Notes: generated by a model not told the origin, from the sequence alone. A stretch of 64,000 bases of DNA from Bin87 sp965197635 (GCA_965197635.1 OZ240218.1:1302001-1366000); one strand, 5' to 3'. Shown: positions 42,151 through 51,943, counted from the stretch's first letter. Program-made: numbers and translations.

Positions 42151-43579
42151 CTAGTATTACAGTCGCTCTTGAGGAGCAGGTTTCTGAAGGTGTCTCCGGT
42201 AGTGACATTGCATGGCCCGGGCTTGGTGCCGCCGTCTCCATCCCGACCAGTGGATGGTCAGGGCAGGACTGCCACGGGGCAGCCACAGCAGCCGGCACAG
42301 CAACCGTCTGACCTCGGGCACGGTCAGTGGGATGAGTTCTCCCGGGAACATATCCCCTTTTTACCATCGCCACCGGCGGCATAGGACCGGATTACCGCCA
42401 GAAAGGCATGGGCCAGCAGCGCCAGGGTGATGTGCCGGTGCCAGCCGACCCACCGGCGCACCTCATACTCATCCAGCCCCACCTCCTGTTTGGCCTCCTT
42501 GAAGGCGTCTTCGATGATCCACCGGGTGCCAGCCACGCGCACCAGTTCCGCCAGCGGCGTTTCCGCTGCGCCAAAACAGGCGTAGTAGGCCAGGTCATCA
42601 GGATCGGCAATGCTGCGACGCACCAGCAGCCAACGCCCCTGATCCAGTGCTGACCAGGGTCCTATCGGCAACCAACCCCAATCGTAGAGGCGCGGCCCCT
42701 TGCTGCCCTCACCAGCGCTCAGGCGTTGCCACCGGTCATCGGGTATCTGCTGGGCCAGTTCACGGGCCGCCACCTGTGCCGAGCCATCCTCCGTATCCGC
42801 CCACAGCGGCTCGTTGTTCTTCACCGCCAGCACGTAGGGCAGGGCCTGCTCCTCCAGCCACCGCCGCAGTTTCCGGTCATTGCCGTACACCGTATCCCCC
42901 GTTACCCAGGCAAAGGGCACCCCAACCGCCACCGCGCGGGCGATCATCTCCTGAGCCAGTTGTGCCTTGGTATGAAAGACCACCCCTTCCGGGACACCGG
43001 CTTCCCGCCGCCGCTCCACATCCTCCGCCCATTCCTGGGGCAGATACAGCTCCCGATCCAGAAAGGCCGCGCCCCGTCGGCTGCCATAGGCCAGGAACAC
43101 TCCGATCTGACAGTTCTCCACCTTCCCCGCCGTGCCGCTGTACTGACGCTTCACCCCCACCGACTTCCGGCCTTGCTTCAGAAACCCCGTCTCATCCACC
43201 ACCAGCACCCCGCCGGGATCGCCCAAATGCTCCACCACGTACCCTTGCAGGTCGTCCCGCACCTGGTCCGCGTCCCAGTGGTACACCGCCAGCAGACGCT
43301 GCACACCGTCGGGAGTGGCGTCGCCAGCATATTCGGCCAACTGCCACCCGTTCTTGCGCTCCACCGACCCCAGCAATCCTTTCAGGTACGCCAGCGCCCG
43401 CTGACGAGACTCACTACGGCTGAAACGCGACGCGATACGCCCGTGCAGCTCCTGGAGCCCAGCCTCCCACTCCAGCGCTTCCTCTCGCTCCAGTAATGTC
43501 TGACCCATTTCCAACTCCTCCGCTCTCACCAGTAATCATGGGCCTATCCTACCAAAGGCAAGCGCGACTGTAGTACTAG
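42151..43579 (-). mobile_element. IS701-family element with CTAG target duplication
   Basis: The ends TATTACAGTCGCTCTT (42155 on) and, inverted, TACTACAGTCGCGCTT (43575 back) are flanked by CTAG on both sides (42151-42154, 43576-43579). This fits the 4-bp YTAR duplication of IS701 elements. One minus-strand transposase gene is inside. The element separated the HNH gene from its 5' end. Confidence 0.8.
42187..43529 (-). pseudogene. IS701 transposase with one frameshift near the 3' end
   Basis: The frame from 43529 gives nearly the whole protein, with the DDE residues in GVLVVDETGFLKQGRKSVG, FAWVTGDTVYGNDRKL and RWIIEDAFKEAKQEVGLDEY. It stops early as GGDGKKGICSRENSSH. The usual C-terminus (GELIPLTVPEVRRLLCRLLW to HQARAMQCHY) continues in the -1 frame from about 42362. 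The shift lies in a short A-run/G-run (42355-42364). One missing G, or ribosomal slippage, would restore it. The lower limit of the gene is approximate. Confidence 0.75.
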
Positions 43580-43673
43580 GCTCGGGTCAAAGCAGATTTA
43601 AGAGTTCTTGGAACGCGAATGAAGAAGTTGCTATGCTGGCTGCAAATTTGGTTTGCGGGGAGGTGCAGCAGCC

Positions 43674-44147
43674 ATGGCTCGGAAACGATACCCAGTACAG
43701 TTGACAGAAGAGGAAGAGGAACGACTGAACCGATTGATCCGCAGCGGGAAAAGTTCAGCACGTAGCTTCGCCCGAGCGCGCATCCTGCTCAAGGCGGATG
43801 AAGGTTGGAGCGCTCCGCAGATGGCGGCGGCTCTGGATGTTTCCGAGGGCACGGTGTACCGCATCAAACGACGGTACGGCGAGGCAGGCTTGGACGGCGT
43901 GTTGCAGGATCGGGTCCAGGCCAACCGTTTCCGCGAGGTGGACGACAAAGCAGAAGCCCACCTGATTGCCCTGGCGTGCTCTCCGGCGCCGGAGGGCCAC
44001 GACCACTGGACCTTGCAGTTGCTGGCCGACCGGATGGTGGAGTTGGGGTTGGTTACGTCGCTGACCTACGAGAGATGGTGCGTCTCAAGCTCAAAAAACG
44101 TTCTCAAGCCGTGGCGCAAGCAGCAGTGGTGCATCCCCAAGGTAGGC
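43674..44147 (+). pseudogene. IS630-family transposase, N-terminal half only
   Basis: ATG 43674 starts MARKRYPVQLTEEEEERLNR. An HTH region (ARILLKADEGWSAPQMAAAL DVSEGTVYRIKRRYG) and a second helix-turn-helix follow. The DDE catalytic half is missing: after KPWRKQQWCIPKV the frame enters the terminal repeat of the IS4 element at 44148 and stops. GCGGGGAGGTGCAG before the ATG is a good ribosome site. The other half is not found on the far side of the IS4 element, where a different IS630-like remnant lies. Confidence 0.75.
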
Positions 44148-45489
44148 GCTGACAGGGGTATGTAGGAAGTTTTCACGGAGGAGCATGGTAGGTGACCTTC
44201 CAGTTGGACTTGGGTTCAGGCCAGGGTTCGGGCAGCAACCAGACGCGACGCCAGAGCCGGCCTCGGCGCAGCAACCGCCGCCGCCAGGTGATGCCGTGGC
44301 GGATTACGCTGACGGTGCGTGCCGGCTTCTCCCTGCCATTGCGGTGAGTGGGCGCCAGTGGCCGGGGCGGCGTTCGCAGGTTGGCTGGGGCAATCCTCCG
44401 GTCATAAGCGTAAGCGTCCTCCACCCTTGGTTCCATAGGCCAGGGTCAGGAGCGTCGCCACCGAGAGCACGAACCAATGCCGGGAAATACGCGCCGGGTC
44501 GGTGCGGCGGGTCTTCTGCCATTGCCAACCCAGGCTCTTGATGGCCTTGCAGCCCAATTCGATCCAGAAGCGCCGGGCGTACCAACTCACCCCCACTGCT
44601 TCCGGCGGAAGATCGGTGAGGATGATCGGCTCCTCCCGCTGGGCGCACCAGACCGCCAGCAGGGTGCAACGGCGCTTGGCGGCGGCGTTGCCGAAGGCGA
44701 TCCCGCTGCCGATCCACGCGGTGTCCGGACGGGGAACGAAGGCGCGGGCGGGCCGCCGCTGGCCGTTCTCGGCGCAGCAGGTGATGTTTTTGGGATACCT
44801 CAGGTAGGGATGCCCGCCCTGAGCCAGTATCTGTTGCCACAATTTCGGACTGGTGAGGCCGCGGTCGCACAGCACCACCACGGTCATTTCCCTGGGAACG
44901 GTCGGAGCCAGGGCCCGCAGCAGTTCCACGATGGGGTCCATCCAGGCCCCGCGCCGGTTGGCGCGCCGGATGCGCCAGGCCACGGGAATGGCGCAACCCG
45001 GTAGACCACGCTGATGACGATGGCGGCGGTATCGTCCCCTTTGAGCGTGAGGTCCACGGCCAGCGCCAGCCGGCCGGAATGCCACCAGGTCAGAACCCAC
45101 CTGAGCAACGCAGCGAAGCAGAGACTCACGTCCGGCTCGCTCTGGCAGGGACGGGCTCGGTCGCTGCCGTCGTACCGCCACTCTCTGCGATACTGGCGCC
45201 GGCTGTTCCAGTTGCCCTCGGGAGAGAGGGCGGAGGCCACGGCGTTCTGGCAGGCGCTCCCGGCCAGGATGGTCCCACACACCCACCGGGCCAGCCCCGT
45301 CAATGGGGACTGTCTGAGGTGCGGTAGATGCGTTTCAATGACCTGTTGCATCTGGTAGCATTCCCTGGGCAGGCGCATGGGAGACCTCCGGCATCCGGTT
45401 TTGTCACAACCAAGATGCTGGATCCCTGTGCGCTTTCCCAAGCTCCTCACCTGACCAGTTTCAGCCCGTACATACCCCTGTCAGCTGTC
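44148..45489 (-). mobile_element. IS4-family element
   Basis: About 1342 bp bounded by GCTGACAGGGGTATGTA (44148-44164) and its exact inverse TACATACCCCTGTCAGC (45473-45489). One transposase gene lies on the minus strand. The flanks are two different IS630-like fragments in opposite orientation, so this copy may mark a recombination joint as well as an insertion. Confidence 0.8.
44173..45378 (-). pseudogene. IS4-family transposase with two frameshifts
   Basis: N-terminus (from ATG 45378): MRLPRECYQMQQVIETHLPH and ALAVDLTLKGDDTAAIVISV with the first Asp. The middle (frame of 44402-45010) has GCAIPVAWRIRRANRRGAWM, VVVLCDRGLTSPKLWQQIL (second Asp) and RFWIELGCKAIKSLGWQWQK (Glu). The C-terminus (44173-44436) is VEDAYAYDRRIAPANLRTP and a basic tail. 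Shifts are near 45000 and 44425. All three DDE residues are still present, so the damage is recent or due to sequence errors. Confidence 0.75.
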
Positions 45490-45749
45490 AGGGGGGAACC
45501 TCCGGTCTGCTCGAATATCAGGGCAGCAGGTCCTCCCTCACCGAAGGCCGACGCCCACCGCCCAATGGTGTGTGGGTCTCGCTCCAGGGCCTCCGCCGTG
45601 GCCGCTGCCGTCAAGCCCTGGGCCAGCAGCAGCATGGCGTACCATCGCTCCCGCTCCCGGGGCGTGGGCGCCAGAATCATCCTCCGGCGCAAGTCCTGCT
45701 CTCCCATCTGCCATTGTTCCAGAGACCGGTTTAGCTCTCTCACGCCCAT
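45490..45749 (-). pseudogene. IS630-like transposase, HTH part only
   Basis: ATG 45749 gives MGVRELNRSLEQWQMGEQDL, then RERERWYAMLLLAQGLTAAA and TAEALERDPHTIGRWASAFG, a helix-turn-helix of IS630-like transposases, then FEQTGGSP, where the IS4 terminal repeat begins (45489). It differs from the fragment at 43674 and lies on the opposite strand, so it belongs to another element. Confidence 0.65.
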
Positions 45750-46041
45750 CACTAACCTCTGGCAACTCCCGAAACTATGCAACCCAACTGGCCCCAATTT
45801 ACCCTATCACCCTGCACATTTCACCTTGGCTTCAGTTTAGGAATGCAACACCTCATTTCTTATGGTATATATTGAAGACGCGTTTGACCTGCAGGAGTCC
45901 CGATTTGGAGAACGCGCCGGAGCCGGTTTTGTGCATGCCCCGTTTCGCTCACTGTCATAGGACTTACGCACTTGGTTATTGTCAGGGAATTTAACGCAAA
46001 ATCGTAAAGACGCAAAGCTGGGCTCCCCACTAACTTGGTTT

Positions 46042-47472
46042 TCAGGCGGCGGCCGGTGTGTTGAGAGGCACAGGCGAAGGATGGTCCTCAGCATCGGGGA
46101 GGGGCACCAACTGATAGCCCAACTGTGCCGCCCGTCGCTTGGTGGTGCGTATCGCACGCTGCTGGTACTGGCGTTCGTAGTATTCAGCGCCAGCGTCCAC
46201 GTACTCCTGGCCGTAGCGCAGCATGGAGTAGATGAGCCGGGCCAGCTGGTGGGCGGTGGCGGTGATGGCCTTGGGCGCGCCCAGGTGGGCTTTCTTCCGC
46301 CGCAGGAAGGCGCCCAAAGCGCTGTCGGAGCGGTGCAGGGCGTTGGCTGCCAGCCGTAATGCCGCCGCCGCACGGTTGGCGCTGGCTTTGGTCTTTGAGC
46401 TGATGACCCGACCACCGGTGATGCGGTTGTGGGGGCTCAGCCCCAGCCAGGAGGCGAAGTGTTTGGCGCTGGGCCATTTGGTCAGGTCGGTGCCGACTTC
46501 GCTGATCACCTTCAGCGCGGTGTAGCCGTCAATGCCGTCGATGCGGGTCAGGTCCACTCCCGTCATCCGGTACAGCTGTGTCCTGATGTCGAAGCGGGGC
46601 GCGTTGCCCTGACTGCGCCGCCGGCCGTTCCCGTCCGGGGACCCGCCGTCGCTGTGGTCCTCAAACCGTTCCAGCGGGGCTTCAATCTCCCAGTCGCACT
46701 CGGCAATCTTCTGGTGATAGAACCGGTACAGTTCCAGGGCCTGGGTCAGCTCGAAGATGCGCTCTTCGAGCCAGTAGCCCGGCAATGATCGGGCGATGGT
46801 TTCTTCGTCCGCCCTGATCCGGTGGTCGCGGAGTTTGGCCAGTTGCTTCGGATTACGCTCGCCGCCCACGATGGCCTCCATGATGTCCATGCCGGTCTGG
46901 CCGGTGATGTTGCTGATGACGTGCTGGAGCTTCACGTTCATCTGGGTCAACGCCTGCTGCATATGCTGGATATGGTGGGACGCGTACTCCACCAGCATGG
47001 CCCGCTGCCGCAGCTAGCTGCGCCGGCATCGTATGTCCCCGTCGGGTCGGCAGGCTCCCGACCGCAGCCCGTAGGTGTGCAGTTGCCGCCGCCACTGGCA
47101 GTCCCGCACGTCGGTCTTGCGCCCAGACACGTTCTTGATGCGCCGCGGATCCACCAACATCACCGCAAACCCCCGCTCTTCCAGCACCCCGAACAGCGGG
47201 ATCCAGTACACCCTAGTCGACTCCATGACTACGGTCTCCACGCCGCACTCGGCCCGCCACTCCGCCAGGCGATACCAGTCCGCTGTGAAGGCGGCGAACT
47301 CTTGTACCGGCGGCTCCGCACGGTCGGCGGGCACCGCCACATAGTGGCTGGTGGCGCCCACGTCGATGCCCGCCGCGTTCAGGTTCACCTGGGACCGCTC
47401 CGCGGGCAGACGCTCCGGCCCTCCTCCGGTCTTGCCCACCGGCTTTGCGCTCCTCTGGCGTGTCGTCATCAT
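46042..47472 (-). pseudogene. IS110-family transposase with an in-frame amber codon
   Basis: One open frame of 476 codons apart from a single TAG (47016-47014) at codon 153, where related proteins have Tyr (RS-Y-LRQRAMLVEYASHHIQ). N-terminal RuvC-like DEDD domain: NAAGIDVGATSHYVAV, TVVMESTRVYWIPL, VDPRRIKNVSGRKTDVRD. C-terminal Tnp_20 domain: GVDLTRIDGIDGYTALKVIS, WLGLSPHNRITGGRVISSKT. The start ATG is 47472. The 5' non-coding part up to about 47640 would hold the element's guide (bridge) RNA if it follows IS110 rules. Element ends are not determined. Confidence 0.75.
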
Positions 47473-47742
47473 CTCCCCCTACCATGGCAGTGTCGGCGCG
47501 TCGCCGGAGGAAGGCACTGACCGTAGCCACTCTCCCGAACGGGATCGTCCCCATTGGGACGTCACCAATGATGCCGCCGTAAGACTTCCGGACCATGCTT
47601 TGTAGCGGGCAATTTGCGCCAAAGTCTAGTCGGTCTTGGTCCGGACGACACGCTTCGTCGTGAGCTTACACGTTCCAGCACACCTACCCCAGTTAGTCTC
47701 CTCTGCACGGCGCGGGCGCGGGCATATCGATGCTTTGTACAA
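47473..47742. other. Non-coding IS110 upstream region and junction DNA
   Basis: 270 bases without a credible gene. The part next to the IS110 transposase (47473 to about 47640) is where IS110-group elements carry their bridge RNA. I cannot fold it reliably by eye. The rest (47640-47742) is unassigned joint DNA before the next transposase fragment. Confidence 0.4.
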
Positions 47743-48300
47743 TCATGCGGCGTAGGCGAGAGAGTCGAGCATCAGGTGATATAAGGAGCTGGGGACTTTA
47801 ATCAGTTCCGGCTCGGGCTCGGACGTCGCAAAAGTCCCGTGCCGCACCCAGATGTAACGTCTGACCATGGCGATGGCGTCGGCGAAGGAAGGACTGGTCT
47901 TTTCATACCAGGCGGTCGTGCGGGGTGTCATTTCAATCTGCTGCTGTCCGATGAGGACGTCCGCCATAAGCGTGACCACACTGAACAGGCCCAGGAGGGC
48001 GGGCGTGGTGCGCGCGATGGCCAGTTCCGACCACTGGCGCTGGGTTTCCATGCCCAGATGGGCCCGTGCCTCGGCAAAGGTGACCTCCACCTGCCAGCGC
48101 AGCAGATACCACTGGAGTAGGTGCCGGGGTTCCGCCGCGGTGTCGGTGCCTAGCAACGCGCCTGGTTTGAGGTGTTCTCCCGAGTCTTTGACCACGACCC
48201 AGCGCATGGCAAGGGGCGGCGGTCCGCCGTGGTACCACACCGCCAGTCCCGAAGCCAGTTCGACCGTAGTGGTACCGCCGTCGGATCCGGTGGCAAGGTA
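47743..48300 (-). pseudogene. DDE transposase fragment, C-terminal part
   Basis: The frame continues upstream of its first ATG to about 48300 (YLATGSDGGTTTVELASGLA, then VWYHGGPPPLAMRWVVVKDS). It contains LLRWQVEVTFAEARAHLGME and TQRQWSELAIARTTPALLGL, the C-terminal part of a DDE-type (DDE_5/IS701- or IS4-like) transposase with the last catalytic Glu in VTFAEARAHLG. The N-terminal half is missing. At 48300 it abuts a truncated IS1380 gene on the other strand. Confidence 0.6.
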
Positions 48301-49187
48301 GGACGGCCCGCGCCATCGGCGGCGTGGTCAAGGCCCAATCCACGCTGGGAACCTTCCTGCGCAGTTTCCGGTGGGGCCACGTCCGCCAGCTGGACCGGGT
48401 GGGTCGGGAGCTGCTGGCACGGGCCTGGGCGGCTGGGGCCGGACCCCGATCTTTGAACAATCATGGGCCGTTGACCATCGACTTGGATTCCACCATCTGT
48501 GAAACCTACGGACTGGCCAAGGAGGGCGCGCGCCACCACGGCTACACCGGCCAGCGGGGCTATCACCCGCTGCTGGCCATTGCTGCGGGCACCGGGGACG
48601 TGCTGATGGCTCGGCTGCGTGAGGGCCGCGCCAACACCGCTCGGGGCGCCGCCCACTTCCGGCGGGAGACGGTGGGACGGGTACGCTACGCTGGGGCCAG
48701 CGGACCACTCACGGTGCGGGCCGACCGCGGCTGCTACACCCACGCCATGGTCGGGTTCTGCCGAGAGACCAACGTCCGCTACTCCATCGCCGTCCGCCAA
48801 CACCAGAGCCTGCGCAATCTCATCGAGGCGATACCGGAGGCGGACTGGACACCCATCCCCTACTGGATGGACGGCGCTGCCGACGTGGCCGAAACCACCC
48901 ACACACCTTTCCAAGGTGAGCCCGACGCCGCAACGGCGCGGCTCATCGTCCGCAGGGTGCAGCCCACGCCCAACTCCCAGCTGGCCCTCTTCGCCAAATA
49001 CAGCTATCACGGCTTCATCACCGACCGGGAGGGATACCCTGGAACTGGAAGCCGACCATCGTCGCCATGCCGAGATCGAGAACGCCATCCGAGACCTGAA
49101 GTATGGTGTCGGACTGAACCATCTCCCGTCAGGCCGTTTCGCCGCCAACGCCGCCTGGCTGGCCGTCCAGGTGATGGCCCACAACCT
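48301..49187 (+). pseudogene. IS1380 transposase, 5' part (truncated, split by IS110)
   Basis: The first about 90 residues are missing. From about 48324 the protein reads VKAQSTLGTFLRSFRWGHVR, then LTIDLDSTICETYGLAKEGA (first Asp), GPLTVRADRGCYTHAMVGF (second Asp) and FAKYSYHGFITDREG. A one-base loss near 49033 shifts the frame to LELEADHRRHAEIENAIRDL (Glu) and AAWLAVQVMAHN. There the gene is cut at 49187 by IS110 and resumes at 51740. Confidence 0.8.
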
Positions 49188-49350
49188 TGTATGGTACGTA
49201 GGGATGCGACAGACCGATCCAACCTGGGTTGAAGAAAACCGTGGGCCAGCCTGGTCGTCGCATCCTGTCCTGATCGAGCCCGAACAGTTGCCTGGGCCAA
49301 TCGAGCCCGTATCGTGCAAGGACGGGCCGGCGCTCTCACAGGAGGTACAG

Positions 49351-50069
49351 ATGGAAGGGGAACCGAGATATGTAGGCATTGATGTCTCGAAGGCGCAGGT
49401 GGATGTGGCCATCCGGCCGACGGGACAGAGATGGGTCGTGTCCTACGACGAGACCGGAATCAAGGAGTTGGTCTCCCAGATGGTGGGCCTGGGGCCCGCC
49501 CTGGTGCTGCTGGAGGCTACGGGTGGCCTGGAACTGCCGCTGGTGGCCGCACTCGCCGCGGCGGCGCTGCCTGTGGTGGTGGTCAACCCACGCCAGGTTC
49601 GCGACTTCGCCAGGGCCACCGGAACGCTGGCCAAGACCGCTTCGCTGGACGCGGCGGTGCTGGCTCACTTCGCCGACGCGGTTCGTCCCTCGGTGCGCCC
49701 CCTCAGGGACGCGGAGACCCAGGTCCTCAGCTCGCTGACGGCCCGCCGGCGCCAGGTGTTGACCATGCTGGTCTCCGAGCAGAACCGGCTGGGTACTGCC
49801 ATCAGCGCGGTGCGTCCCCGCATCGAGACCCACATCGCCTGGTTGGAACAGGAGTTGAGCGACTTGGACCAGGAGCTAAGGCAGGCACTGCGCCGAAGTC
49901 CAGTATGGCGTGAGCAGGACGACCGGCTGCGCACCGTTCCCGGCGTGGGAGAGCAGCTCTCTCTCACCCTGCTGGCCGACCTGCCCGAGTTGGGAGCGCT
50001 GGATCGCCGGCAGATCGCGGCTCTGGTGGGCGTGGCGCCCTTCAACCGGGACCGCGGTACCTTGCGCGG
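49351..50069 (+). pseudogene. IS110 transposase, 5' part (split by IS256)
   Basis: ATG 49351 follows AGGAGGTACAG. The RuvC-like DEDD domain has YVGIDVSKAQVDVAIRPTGQ, ALVLLEATGGLELPLVAAL and VVVNPRQVRDFARATGTLAK plus TASLDAAVLAHFA. The C-terminal domain begins RLRTVPGVGEQLSLTLLADL and AALVGVAPFNRDRGTLRG, where IS256 interrupts it. The rest follows at 51472-51724. It is of a different IS110 subgroup from the gene at 46042. Confidence 0.85.
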
Positions 50070-50171
50070 AGTAGAGTACCGGGAGGTGGTGTAAAAGAAT
50101 CGGTGTAGCCCAAAGCTAACCACCGCGTCATCCTTGATCGGAAGTCACAACCCAGAACAAGGAGAACGACG

Positions 50172-51421
50172 GTGGTCAAACACAGCATGGATCTTTTGGA
50201 ATTATTACGCAAGCGTGGCATCGACGGAGACGTGGACTTGCTGCGGGAAGCACTGCAGGTCCTGGTGGACGGCATCATGGACGCCGAGGTTTCCGCCCAG
50301 ATCGGCGCTGAGCACAGCGAACGCAGCCCAGAGCGGGTCACCTACCGCAACGGCTACCGCAACCGCACCTGGGATACCCGGGTCGGCACCATGGCGTTGC
50401 ACATTCCCCAGCTGCGGGAAGGCAGCTACTTCCCCAGCCTGCTGGAACCACGGCGGCGCAGCGAGAAGGCTCTGCTGTCGGTGATCCAGCAGGCCTACCC
50501 TTCGGCAGGCTCAGGACAGGCGTGGAAGGAGTCTCCACCCGAAGGGTGGACGACCTGATCAAGGCCCTGGGTTGCGACGGCATCTCCAGCAGCCGGGTGT
50601 CGCGCATCTGCGAGCAACTGGATGAAGTGGTGGAGAGTTTCCTGGGTCGGCCTCTGGACGGCGGTCCCTACCCCTACGTCTGGCGGGACGGCCTGACCCA
50701 GAAGGTGCGGGAGGGCGGTCGCATCGTCAACGTCTGCGTGGTGGTGGCGACAGGGGTCAATGCCGAAGGGCAGCGTGAGATTCTGGGCCTGGACGTGGGG
50801 ACCAGCGAGGACGGCGCGTTCTGGCTGGCCTTCCTGCGGTCGCTGACCGCTCGGGGGCTCAGCGGGGTGGAACTGGTTACCTCCGATGCCCACCAGGGGC
50901 TGAAGAACGCCATCGCCGCGGTCTTTGCTGGAGCCAGCTGGCAGCGCTGCCGCACCCACTTCATGGCCAACCTGCTCACCCGAGTGCCCAAGCGTGCCCA
51001 ACCCGGCGTGGCCACCCAGGACCTTCCTCGCATGGTGCGCACCATCTACCAGCAACTGTCTCCCGCCGAGGTCCACGGCCAACTGGACCGAGTGGTGGAA
51101 CAACTCCGGGAGCCCTTTGCCCAGGTGGCCGAGCTGCTGGCGGACGCCGCGCCGGACCTCCTGGCCTTCACGGCCTTCCCAGTGGCCCACTGGCAGAAGC
51201 TGTGGTCCAACAACCCGCAGGAACGGCTGAACCGGGAGATAAGGCGCCGGACTGACGTGGTGGGCATCTTCCCCAACCGGCTATCGGCGCGGCGCCTGGT
51301 GGGTGCGGTGCTGGCCGAGCAGCATGACGAGTGGGCCGAAGCCCGCCGCTACCTCACCATCCCCAACGCCGCCGGCAACGAGGCACTGCCGGAGCCCAAC
51401 ATGCTGGACGCAGCAGCCTAA
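50172..51421 (+). pseudogene. IS256 transposase broken by a 23-bp insertion
   Basis: The first part (50172-50498) reads VKHSMDLLELLRKRGIDGDV and YRNGYRNRTWDTRVGTMALH to SEKALLSVIQQAY. The second (50522-51421) continues VEGVSTRRVDDLIKALGCDG. Between AY and VEG lie exactly 23 extra bases (50499-50521), which shift the frame; without them the sequence is a perfect IS256 join. DDE residues are intact: ILGLDVGTSEDGAFWLAF, VTSDAHQGLKNAIAAVFA and NPQERLNREIRRRTDVVGIF. The reading frame ends LPEPNMLDAAA. Confidence 0.88.
50499..50521. repeat. Short dispersed repeat inserted in a transposase gene
   Basis: CCTTCGGCAGGCTCAGGACA plus GGC, matching the intergenic repeat at 25450-25475 (CCTTCGACAGGCTCAGGACG) over nearly its whole length. 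It sits exactly between two codons' worth of normal IS256 sequence (GCCTAC and GTGGAAGGA), which shows it arrived as a discrete unit. Confidence 0.8.
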
Positions 51422-51471
51422 TCAACATCAAAAGGGATGACGCGCTTTTACACCTATTGACGGGACACTAC

Positions 51472-51724
51472 CTTGCGCGGCCGACGCACCGTCTGGGGCG
51501 GACGCTCCCGGGTTCGGGGTGTTCTCTACATGGGGACGCTGACCGCGACCCGCTACAATCCCGTCATCAGCGACTTCTACCAGAGACTGCTGTTGGCTGG
51601 CAAGGCGAAGAAAGTGGCTTTGGTCGCTTGCATGCGTAAACTGCTCACCATTCTAAACGCGATGATCAAAAATAGCTCTCCATGGCGTGGCTCCTGTCCC
51701 GCAGAAATTGCCAATCCTTCTTGA
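51472..51724 (+). pseudogene. IS110 transposase, 3' part
   Basis: Reads (L)RGRRTVWGGRSRVRGVLYMG, then TLTATRYNPVISDFYQRLLL and ACMRKLLTILNAMIKNSSPW, the normal C-terminus of the IS110 protein whose front part is at 49351-50069. The 9-bp repeat CTTGCGCGG at its left edge is the second copy of the IS256 target duplication. Confidence 0.85.
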
Positions 51725-51739
51725 CAGCCAACACAGTTG

Positions 51740-51943
51740 CTGGCCCGCTGGGCCGCGCGCATCGGTCTGGGCGAGCCAGAGGTGGTAACCACCAAGACCC
51801 TCCGGCGACGCTTCTTCGCCATGGCCGGACGGCTCACCCACACCGCACGCCACCTCACCCGGCATCTGCCCCAACGCTGGCCCTGGGAAAACCAGTTCAC
51901 TCACGCCCTCACCCGATTGCGCGCCATTCCCCTGCCAGCCTGA
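51740..51943 (+). pseudogene. IS1380 transposase, 3' part
   Basis: Reads LARWAARIGLGEPEVVTTKT, LRRRFFAMAGRLTHTARHLT and ends LPQRWPWENQFTHALTRLRA IPLPA, the C-terminus of the IS1380 gene at 48301-49187. It starts at the CT core left by the IS110 insertion. Confidence 0.85.

Larger units (their letters stand above)
50070..51471 (+). mobile_element. IS256-family element with 9-bp target duplication
   Basis: 1402 bp, flanked by CTTGCGCGG (50061-50069 and 51472-51480). The ends share GTAG at the tip and GGTGTAAAAG 17 bases inside (left 50071 on, right 51471 inverted). It lies inside the IS110 transposase gene; removing it and one repeat restores GTLRGRRTVWGG. Its own transposase gene is broken by a 23-bp repeat. 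Confidence 0.85.
49188..51741 (+). mobile_element. IS110-family element inserted in IS1380 at a CT core
   Basis: The host gene reads CACAAC-CT before the element (49186-49187) and CT-GGCCCGC after it (51740-51741), so removing the insert restores CAC AAC CTG GCC CGC (HNLAR), the expected IS1380 sequence. A shared CT dinucleotide is what IS110 bridge-RNA recombinases leave. Inside are a transposase gene, split by IS256, and a 5' non-coding stretch 49188-49350 where a bridge RNA would lie. Confidence 0.8.

Noticed and set aside
45798..46041. Small gene between the IS630-like remnant and IS110
   Set aside because: Frames on both strands lack a ribosome site and any motif. The region contains AACGCAAAATCGTAAAGACG-type junk repeat and is probably IS border DNA.
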